Shown here: one piece after another, positions 56,085 to 64,000 of the stretch
Layout: each line of letters begins with the position of its first letter
Position numbering within the stretch: the stretch's first letter is position 1
Source of the DNA: Actinernus sp. WN-2022
Taxonomy: Eukaryota; Cnidaria; Anthozoa; Actiniaria; Actinernidae
NCBI GenBank assembly: GCA_030867875.1
Contig: JAOWCC010000577.1
Location: 144,638,344-144,702,343 of the forward strand
Reading direction: 5' to 3'
Length of the DNA: 64,000 nt
Position numbers and translations under genes: made by a program
Notes under the pieces: generated by a model
Database searches by the model: none
Seen by the model: the letters and a program-made list of their open reading frames with translations, nothing else
What the model was told of the DNA's origin: nothing

Positions 56085-56720
56085 GTTCTAATACCCTGGT
56101 CCCAGAGGTTTTTCACCCAAAAACTCTGTGAGAGAAAGCGAAGATAAGGGAGCCGAGGAGAAAGAGTGAGAGAACTTCTGGTAGCGGGCGGCAGTTGACT
56201 GATCGTACAGCGCCAATAGATTTTAACTAAGGACAACATTTGTCCCTTGCTCCTGATTGGAGGAATATTTAATTATCCTATAGCGTTCTCCGATTGGCTG
56301 TTATTTACTGTTAGGGGAGAGGGATTGCAATCAACGGGAGTGGGCCGGGATAAGTAGAAAAGTGAACGTCAGTTCGAGAGCAAGAAAGTTCATGGTTGTT
56401 TCTTAAATAATTTTACGAAGATATCTATAACTGTCGAATAGCCCCGCCTGACAATGGCATCACTGGCGGGATAACTAATGCACCCTGGTCATAGAGGTTT
56501 TCTCCGTTCAGCTCAGAGAAAGGCTAGAGATCGAGAAGAACCCTCACGTAGCGAGCGGCAACACGACAATACATTTGAAGGCAGTGAAGGTCATATTAGA
56601 AATGTTTATCATAAATAAATCGGCAGCAGAGTTGGAGCAAATCAATAGCTGGGAAAAATTATCTGTTCTGTTCTCTGAGCGACCGGAGAAAACCTCAGCT
56701 CTGGGACCGGGCAGGGTATA
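56085..56720. repeat. Cluster of CCCTGG...CCAGAGGTTTT palindromes
   Basis: TACCCTGGTCCCAGAGGTTT (56092), CACCCTGGTCATAGAGGTTT (56480) and the inverse AAAACCTCAGCTCTGGGACC (56694) belong to the same family as the hairpin at 37084. The pair at 56480-56716 brackets ~230 bp. Confidence 0.5.
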
Positions 56721-57212
56721 GTTGACTTGATCTTCTTGATCGTACTCTCTTTTACTTGAATGTTTACCCGCTGTTTACGACCAACTTAATTAGTCTGAAG
56801 CACATCTCTCTTGTCGTTCACCTTTACGTTCTTCTAGTTAAAATTGAACGGATTTTTCATTAGCCGCTCGATATCAAGAATGCTGCTTCTGTCTCCAAAT
56901 GAACTCTCAGGCATAAGTTATCGGACACGCTCGCAAGGGTAAGCACTCAGAGAACATGTTGTAAAAAGCTTAATAATTTTGCATGCGGGAATGAGTAAAT
57001 GTGAAGGATTGCCTAAGATCTCGTCTATAGATAAAGCCCGTAAAGTGGAATTGAAATCAGTATTGGAGAATAAGTAGGGTCCAAATAAGAGCCTGTAGAA
57101 GATCGTCCGTGAATATCTTTGGGCCAAAGAGCAGAAATGAAACGCTTTGAAGCGCGTGGCCGTCGTTGTTAGTGTTGAAGAAATAATTCCGTTCTGCGAC
57201 GCACGTATTCAA

Positions 57213-58039
57213 CAGGAACACCCAACGGTAAAACTTCATAAAAACAAACATTCTGATGTTTTTATAACAAATCAGATGTATTTAAACATATTTAAGGGAA
57301 TTGTTTTTCAGCTGGCAGACGAACAGCTCGGTTCTGCAGCGCCAGCCAGCCTAAAGTTCATGAAGAATTTCTAAATTCCCAGCTGAAATATTTAAGTGCA
57401 GAATTTGCCAGCAGCAAAAATATTTTTTTACATATATTCCCAGCTGAAAAATACAAGTGAAGAATATGCCAGCTAATAAAAATGCACGATATCTATTCCA
57501 ATACTGGTATGATCAATTAAAAGTCAATTAAGCTATACTAACGGCCGTGAGCCACGAGTAGCAGCTGACGTTTCAAGCGTTTAAGCACAAGCAACATACG
57601 CAGACTCAGTGACTGATCATTAGCGGCGCTTGTTCTACTCACTGATGTGATCACTGAGTCTCCGTATGTTACTTGTGCTGATGTCGCTAGTGTGAACCAG
57701 CCGGTCGTAACACTCGAAATATCAGCTGCTACTATACTTTTAGCTGATTGTATCAGTATTTATCTCCCATCAACGCAGATCAGTTTCATTTTAGCAGTTC
57801 AAATATCCAAAGAATCTTTCGAGAACCAGATATTGTCTGATAATCATGATTTTTTCTTTCTGAAAACAAAAATAGTGGAAACTGCAGAATTTACCAGCTG
57901 ACAAATATCGCTCCGTTATATTATTATTTAGTATCAGACTGCAGAATTTGCCAGCCAAGAAATTCCAAAGTGCAGAATTTGCCAGCCGAGTGGCCCAGAA
58001 GAACAGTTATTTTGCAGAACAGTTCGTTGGGTGTTCCTG
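57213..58039. mobile_element. TIR element with CAGGAACACCCAACG ends, 827 bp
   Basis: Perfect 15-bp terminal inverted repeats are flanked by ATTCAA on both sides (57207-57212 and 58040-58045). Several copies of GCAGAATTTGCCAGC lie near the right end and near 57400, like subterminal binding sites. Hammerhead-family fragments (57545-57790) in inverted arrangement lie inside. Confidence 0.65.
57545..57790. repeat. Penelope-like fragments, inverted pair
   Basis: The minus strand of 57550-57590 reads CTTGAAACGTCAGCTGCTAC, and 57712-57780 on the plus strand reads CTCGAAATATCAGCTGCTAC, then TATCAGTATTTATCTCCC. They are decayed copies of the family at 39730 and 51880, in opposite orientation. Confidence 0.4.
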
Positions 58040-58045
58040 ATTCAA

Positions 58046-59355
58046 AACACTTCCTTTCTACTCCCTGGTTAAGTAGTATTTTCCTTTCCTACTACCCCAA
58101 GGCAAAAACACCAAGTGGGAGTGTGTTGTGATTGGTTGCTTGTTAATTGATCTTGTGATGTTAATTGACACCTATCGTTACCAGAGGTTTTATCTCTCCT
58201 CTCTCCTCGCGGCTCGCTAAGAAACGGAGAAATATTTAACAAGTAAAGAAGCCTTAGCCATGTTTTATACTATCTTCAAAAACTCATGCAGTGTGAACTG
58301 AACAACAGTGAATAAACTACGATACAGTCAAAGATACTTCGTGTCTATTGATTCCAAGTCCAGTACCTTGAGCAGGGTTGTTTACGAGCCCAGCCAAGTT
58401 GAGTAAGTTCTACCACAGCTAATCCACCCCAAAACAGAAGTTGTACCCTAAAGTACAAAACACTTTCGTAACACTATTGTTCCACGGCAATGAATGTGAT
58501 TTTATTAATCCCAAATAGAAAATGGTTCAATTATATACTAAAGATATCTCTTGACTAGTGGTATTAATGTTCTCAAATTAAAATGCATGAAATCAGCCAA
58601 TAGAAAGACACTAAAACAAAAGCTGAGATATTATAAATTATTTCAATGTTCACCAAATAGGATTTCTTTTTCTCTTTTTATTTAGTTACAGATTGTCCGT
58701 TTTAAACATTTTCTTTAAAAAATATTGTGAAATCAGAGTTCTTTCCTATTTTTAGGAGGTTTATTTCTGTATCAAGTTTCAACAATATAAAAATTAACAC
58801 CTTTGTGCATTCCTGGCCGTTGAGTGCTCCTGTTCTTACACGAACCATTACTTAAACGGCTTCAAAAACTTATGGTTAATTAATGAACCATTGAACCTTT
58901 GTATTCACAACTCCATGCAAATATTCGAGTAATCACCGCCTGCAATTACGAACATCTCAAGGGAATGACATGAAGAAATTACCATACTATGTTGTTTGTT
59001 TGGCTGGCTTCAAACGGACGTTTCGCAATGCTGAAAGCATTGTGTAGAAAGGGCAAGAAGAACTTGAAGGATTTGGTGTCAAGGTGGACATCGATAAAGT
59101 TCAAGACTTGGAAAGCGATGTGACTGACATGACGGCAGACTCTAAATGAAGAGGATGTTTGTAAGTTTATTGAACGTTTTTATTATTTTACGGATTTGAG
59201 TTTGGTTTAATAATTGGGACCAAATAGTGGTTCGGTAAACAAATAGTGGTATAGTTGGATAACTTCATTTAAAAAATATTATCTGTGTATCTCGGTAGTC
59301 TGCTGATATTAGTAAATTTAGTGCAAAATTGATAATCTAGGTTCCTTATGGTCCG
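58046..59355. other. No gene recognised; one coding-like patch
   Basis: A short frame at about 59053-59149 reads GQEELEGFGVKVDIDKVQDL, then ESDVTDMTADSK and a stop. It is faintly like an ESCRT-III (CHMP5-type) segment, but a stop lies just upstream and no clear splice sites frame it. It may be a pseudogene scrap or chance. Confidence 0.25.
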
Positions 59356-59494
59356 TGTACTTTTTGCTATTTTTGGGTCTTTATCAGGATTTATTAGGAT
59401 GAAACCTTTATAAAAAGATTTAAAATCTTTATATAAAGATTCATCCTAATTAGAAATTCACTGATAAAGACCCAAAATTAGCAAAAAGTTACAC
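59356..59494. repeat. Hairpin, ~60-bp arms
   Basis: GTGTACTTTTTGCTATTTTT and GGGTCTTTATCAG invert to CTGATAAAGACCC and AAAATTAGCAAAAAGTTACAC. It lies directly beside the TTAA element at 59504. Confidence 0.7.
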
Positions 59495-59503
59495 GAAGTT
59501 TAA

Positions 59504-59960
59504 AGTGCCTATGAAGCTTATTTTTTTATTTTAGATATCAATTCTAAATCAAGTGAATAGTAGAATGGTAAAATATATTTTGCTTTGAATGCTGTGCCGC
59601 TGAGTTAAGGACGTCTTAATATCCAAAATGCTAATTACATGACGTCAGGGGAGGTATCTGCAATCACTTCATAGTGGTTGTGAATGGGCGTTTCTACTGA
59701 TATAGGAAAACAAATTTCTAACATCATTTTATTTCAACCATGGGTATGACACTGATAATTTAAAAAAAATTGTTTAATTGTAGCAAAACAAATTGTATAA
59801 TAATTGATGCCTCCCCTGACGTCATGTAATTAGCATTTTGGATATTGAAACCTCCTTAACTCAGTGGCACAGCATTCAAAGCAAGATATATTGTACCATT
59901 CTACTATTCACTTGATGTAGAATTGATATCTAAAATAAAATAATAAGCTTCATAGGCACT
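59504..59960. mobile_element. TTAA-flanked long-TIR element, 457 bp
   Basis: Arms of ~165 bp (AGTGCCTATGAAGCTTA...; ...TAAGCTTCATAGGCACT) contain GCATTTTGGATATT and CATGACGTCAGGGGAGG inverses. TTAA flanks both ends (59500-59503 and 59961-59964). Confidence 0.8.
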
Positions 59961-60322
59961 TTAAGGTACCTAGATAAGCAATTACCATATCCATTATTTT
60001 GATTAATTAACGCTATTTTCCCCTAGGACTGAAGTCATATCCCTCCGCGTGCTTTTTAGAATGATGAGATTTTATCAGGTATAAAGGAGCATGCATGTGA
60101 CTGATTTGCTTCATCTGATTGGACAAAATGCTCATGAATTATTCATGAGTTTTTGAAGATAGCATAAAACATGGATTTAAGACTTCTTTATCTGGTTTAT
60201 AATAGATTTACACGCGCGATGAAAGGAAACCGCCAGTTGAAAACAATAAAACACGGCAAACCATGTTATATACTCTGTTATAAAATAGTTTCGATAGTAC
60301 GCGCGCTCTGATTGGCTGTAAG

Positions 60323-60858
60323 CCGTGTTTCTATAACTCTTTTTACCACAATTGCCGGTAATCTCGCTATCTGATTGGTTGATGTGCGGTGGTAAATGAG
60401 AGTCCAGACAACGGTGCTGACGCGAGAAAGTTATAGACAACGCTGGCTCTTTCAAAGCTGTCACGCTTTGTCACGCTTTGTAACGAAACTTCCTTGTACG
60501 TTTTCTAATATTGTTGTAAAAAACAAATTTCCTCTGGTTTTCCGTCGTGTGGACTCTTATTTACCACGATTTACGTCATCACATGGTCAAAATTTGTTGT
60601 GGACTCACAAGGCGCAGCCGAATGAGTAAATAAGAGTCCACACCACGGAAAAGCAGAGGAAATTTGTTTTTTACAACAATATTAGAAAACGTACAAGGAA
60701 GTTTCGTTACAAAGCGTAAAAGCTTTGAAAGAGCCAGCGTTGTCTATAACTTTCTCGCGTCAGCACCGTTGTCTGGACTCTCGTTTACCACCGCACATCA
60801 ACCAATCAGATCGCGAGATTACCGGCAATTGTGGTAAAAAAACTCTATAGAAACACGG
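60323..60858. repeat. Large palindrome, ~240-bp arms
   Basis: Left arm starts CCGTGTTTCTATAACTC, right arm ends GAGTT-like ACTCTATAGAAACACGG. The arms stay nearly identical through GTTGATGTGCGGTGGTAAA and AACTTCCTTGTACGTTTTC to a ~55-bp centre near 60590. High arm identity implies a young element or recent correction. A duplicated GTCACGCTTT in the left arm only breaks the symmetry. Confidence 0.8.
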
Positions 60859-61621
60859 GAAATGTTTTCTATTTCTTAAACAAACCAAAAACATCAAACG
60901 TGTCAACTTTTCGTGAGCCTTTTATCAATTTGGATTACTTTCAGTTTACCGCGTTTTACGATGTTTAGCATGGACTGCCTAGTGGTCAATAACAACACTG
61001 AACAAATTTATTCCCAGTTAATGTTTATCTTGTTTCATCCAAGCATCAAATACTATCAGGAGAAATGCTCCCTTGCAATTTGCAATATTTAGATGTCTGG
61101 TAATGTGTGAGCATGCTTGCGTTTTTCTAAGTTTACTAAAAGGAATTTTCAACGACAAGTGAGGAAACACAAACAACTTCTCAATCAACAGACACATTCT
61201 CGAGTGTTCGGTCAACATGAAGAAATAAGCATGCGATTTACACATATACACTGTTATATTACATTCAAGTTCGTGATATTTATATTGTATTTCTCTGTCT
61301 TAATATTTTACATGCTCATCATTGTACAGGGCACCAGCGCTGCAATTATTGTCTTATTAATGTCATACCTTATCTTATATCAGGACCCATTACCAGAGGG
61401 CTTGAATGGGGGGTCTATAGCTACATGTCAGTTAAAATTTTGGCCATTTTTCAGTTGTCAGTTAGCCCTAGTTAATCATTACTAGAGAAAATTTACAATG
61501 TTTGACCCACAAAGTTGTCAGTAAAAAATCGTCATTTGTCAGTTATTTTTAAGGCCGTTTATCAGTAGTCTGTTCATTCAAACCCTCTTACCAGGAGCAT
61601 CCCTCTCCCATACTTGGTCTG

Positions 61622-61890
61622 CGAGTCAGCACATTCCCAGATCAGGTTATGTTTAGGACACCCGAGGTGAATAAATCCCATACCCCGAGCATGGCAAGGT
61701 TTACTCATTCTACGCAATAACAATATCTCTTTTCATACATTATTACTGAGCAAGCCGGCATTGGTTGCCTAGTACATTGTCGCATACAATTACTGTTCAC
61801 AAGACTTCTGTTTTTTTTTGTTGTGGCAACCTGATTCTAAAAATAACCTGATCTGGCAACAGGCTGGCTCGAGCTCACGAATGCATAACA
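61622..61890. mobile_element. TIR element (GAGTCAGC ends), copy 2
   Basis: It matches 27411-27661 through GAGTCAGCACATTCCCAGAT, AATAAATCCCATACCCCGAG and ACCTGATCTGGCAACAGGCT, followed by the same CGAATGCATAACAG. The sequence beyond is interrupted by the hAT-like insertion at 61907. Confidence 0.65.
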
Positions 61891-61906
61891 GTTGGACTCT
61901 GGTAGT

Positions 61907-62793
61907 TAGGCCTTTCCAGATTGCGCTCGGCAACTTTTTAGCACAATTTGGCTTTATGAGCAACTTTTTTGACAGACAGCAACTTTTTGGCCACAGAGCA
62001 ACTTCTGGCAACTTTTTGGCCGAAACACGCCATTTTTTAGCCTTTTTGAAGCAAATTACTGGATTTTTTGTTTTATATTAGCAATTTCAAGTTCTCTTGG
62101 CAACAAATTCTTTCCCATCTACACTAAAACTGGTGATTTCATCTTTGACTGGGAAGCCTGTTGACTGTGATTGGGTAGCCTGTGGAATTAGTTAATGACT
62201 AATTCAATATTTTTTTTCAATTCAAATTTTGTAATGAATTTAATTAATTAATCAATTAATTAACATTACTAGAATTCATTACTAGAATTTATTCTAGAAG
62301 TTGAGTAAAGCCTAAGACAGATTATATAAATAAATAAATTAATTAATTAATTGATTAATTAATTTTATATTTATATAATCTGTCTTAGGCTTTACTTAAT
62401 TTCGAGAATGAATTCTAGTAATGTTAGCCAGAGAAGCAGATATTATAGAGAAACCGGTATTATAGGAATGAACATTGGTTTAACACATTAATAAAAGTAC
62501 GTTTGTTTATTAATTATTTGTCCAATTAGTGACTTTTATTCAACAGAAAGTTGCCTTAAACCAGTTAAAACTATAGTCATTTAGTTGCAAATGTTAATTG
62601 GGAAGCAACTGTTATTAAAATAAAGACCAGTCTATAAAAAACATTTGAGCAACTTTTTAAAATATGATAGCACTTTTTTTATTTTTGAGCAACTTTGAGC
62701 AACATTTTGGATTTGGAGCAACTTTTTAGCAACTTTTGGGCATTTTTGGGAGCAACTTTTTAGCTTTTTGGGAGCGCAATCTGGAAAGGCCTA
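61907..62793. mobile_element. hAT-like element, 887 bp
   Basis: Ends TAGGCCTTTCCAGATTGCGC and inverse are flanked by a perfect 8-bp direct repeat CTGGTAGT (61899-61906 and 62794-62801). Both subterminal regions repeat GCAACTTTTTAGC / GAGCAACTTTT. Removing the element and one repeat restores CTGGTAGTAATGGGCTC, which matches sequence at 27676 and 21571. No transposase inside. Confidence 0.85.
62262..62427. repeat. Palindrome nested in the hAT-like element
   Basis: AACATTACTAGAATTC...GTAAAGCCTAAGACAGATTA and the inverse form ~75-bp arms around TTAATTAA tracts. It is probably a separate MITE inserted in the hAT-like element. Confidence 0.65.
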
Positions 62794-63051
62794 CTGGTAG
62801 TAATGGGCTCATGCTTATGTAATTTAATCTTAGTTCTTTTTACTCGTGTTCTGCACATCGCCTTCATAATGATGTCCTTAATTGTTTTCATAGCTAGCAG
62901 CACGACCTTCACGTTACGTCCGTTGAACAAGACACGCCTTACTCTCGTTGTCTGTCCATCATTTATGCTAAGCACGCCAGAAACCAATCGTATATGTCAA
63001 ATAATATAGATGCCATTCAGTAGTTCAACAGAAGCTAACGAAAGGAGCCTT

Positions 63052-63178
63052 GGGGTAGGCGGGGGGTGGGGGAGAGAGGATAAGGTGGGTGGGGGGAGGG
63101 GGGGAGGGGAGGGGAGGGGGGGAGGGGGGAGGGGAGGGGGGAGGGGGGAGGGATGGAGGGATGGAGGGATGGAGGGGG
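63052..63178 (+). repeat. G-rich purine tract
   Basis: About 125 bp are almost entirely G with scattered A, ending in three GGGATGGA units. Many runs of four or more G could form G-quadruplexes. It is a likely sequencing problem spot. Confidence 0.85.
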
Positions 63179-63375
63179 CTTAGTTAGTTCCTGGCTTAGA
63201 TTAACCAATGGTGCTTTTCCCGGCCCCTTGATCATCTAAAATCTTCGGTCGTGTTACACATATGAACATGGATATGGGCTTTATGTGAATTACTGTCCTT
63301 TGATACAAAGTATTTTAATGATTCATGCACTATATGAATGACGAAAGTACAGGTACTCTAAGGTAATATACATAG

Positions 63376-64000
63376 ATAGATAGATAGTTTTTATTTGGAG
63401 TCGTATACATCTGTACATAGACATTTATCCAAATAAATGTGCACTTCACTGTGCTACAGGTGTTTGGGGTCTTTCAGAATTATGAGAGTCGAGGCAGAAT
63501 CGATCAGAGTTCTTTGAGGCCATTGTCTCTATACATAAAACATTCGTATATGAATTTTGCAACTATAGCTGCTGTCCTATTGTTGGGGCTTAACATTATT
63601 TTTAGCCGACTTTCCTCGGATAACTTTTCTATGTTTATCTGAAATTCATTTTGCATTGAAGCATGGAACGCATTTCGTAAATGGTTATATTTATTGCATT
63701 TTACGAGGAAATGAGCTTCATCCTCAATCTCCTTTCTAGGAAGGCAGAATTTGCAAAGTCTTTCATCGACCTTTTTAAATGGCCTAGCATGTCTTCCTTT
63801 TTCAATTTCTAAATCATGGTTGCTTATCCTAAGCTTTGTTAGTTCCGTTCTATGCTTCAAGTTTCTTAAAGCGTAGATAGTCTTCGAACTCGTAATTTAC
63901 TTTAAAATTTCTGTAGGTCCTTAGCTTATTTCTCTGATTGGCATTTCTTCAGTCTTGTATCATTGTAAATATCACTGTGCCAATTTTGGAACTCTATGTC
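63376..64000 (-). pseudogene. LINE 3' fragment with zinc-knuckle-like C-terminus
   Basis: On the minus strand a frame (63860-63504) reads KHRTELTKLRISNHDLEIEK, then ERLCKFCLPRKEIEDEAHFL and VKCNKYNHLRN. The C..C...DE.H.L..C..Y..LR pattern is typical of the C-terminal segment of animal LINE polyproteins. The element ends at about 63376 in a (CTAT)n tail. Its 5' part runs past the window edge. Confidence 0.7.

Noticed and set aside
63504..63860. Host zinc-finger gene
   Set aside because: The Cys/His pattern and the (CTAT)n-tailed 3' end fit a LINE C-terminus better.

Overview
The window reads as nuclear DNA from an animal, most likely an anthozoan cnidarian (stony coral or relative). Genes are split into short exons with standard GT-AG introns, both recognisable proteins are animal-type (a mucin-type glycosyltransferase, and a CUB/Ig membrane protein), and the rest is AT-rich DNA packed with small terminal-inverted-repeat elements, LINE remnants and minisatellites. 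The species assignment is inference; no marker gene settles it. There is one 100-base N gap (35740-35839).

Layout. 1-6082: upstream or intronic DNA with two TIR elements, each flanked by a perfect 8-bp duplication, and a duplicated 124-bp block carrying an RFX-like palindrome. 6083-19380 (+): the last six exons of a polypeptide N-acetylgalactosaminyltransferase (GALNT10-like) with its ricin-type lectin tail. Its introns hold at least eight TIR elements, including a 3.15-kb TTAA-flanked one that carries nested insertions. 19381-30291: a minisatellite, several palindromic elements and a decayed L1/Tx1-like LINE. 30292-50525 (+): the most interesting locus, a multi-exon gene for a predicted membrane protein. 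Read through the exons it gives: signal peptide (probable), CUB domain (mostly lost in the gap), Ig domain, an S1-like segment, TM1, a potassium-channel pore loop with the TTVGYGD filter, TM2, an S2-like ligand-binding half, TM3 and a short charged cytoplasmic tail. This is the topology of ionotropic glutamate receptors, but with a potassium selectivity filter and adhesion-type extracellular modules. Its introns hold a 17-copy 49-bp array, a ~53-copy 54-bp array, a tRNA-derived SINE, a tiny retroposon with a 16-bp target duplication, several TIR elements and an antisense LINE. 50526-64000: no gene recognised; repeats, Penelope-type hammerhead-like motifs, nested hAT-like elements, a G-rich tract and the 3' end of another LINE.

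The two genes are in the same orientation with ~11 kb between them, and nothing links their functions. Two single-base frame disruptions in the channel gene, both at short homopolymers, must be resolved before it is called intact or a pseudogene.
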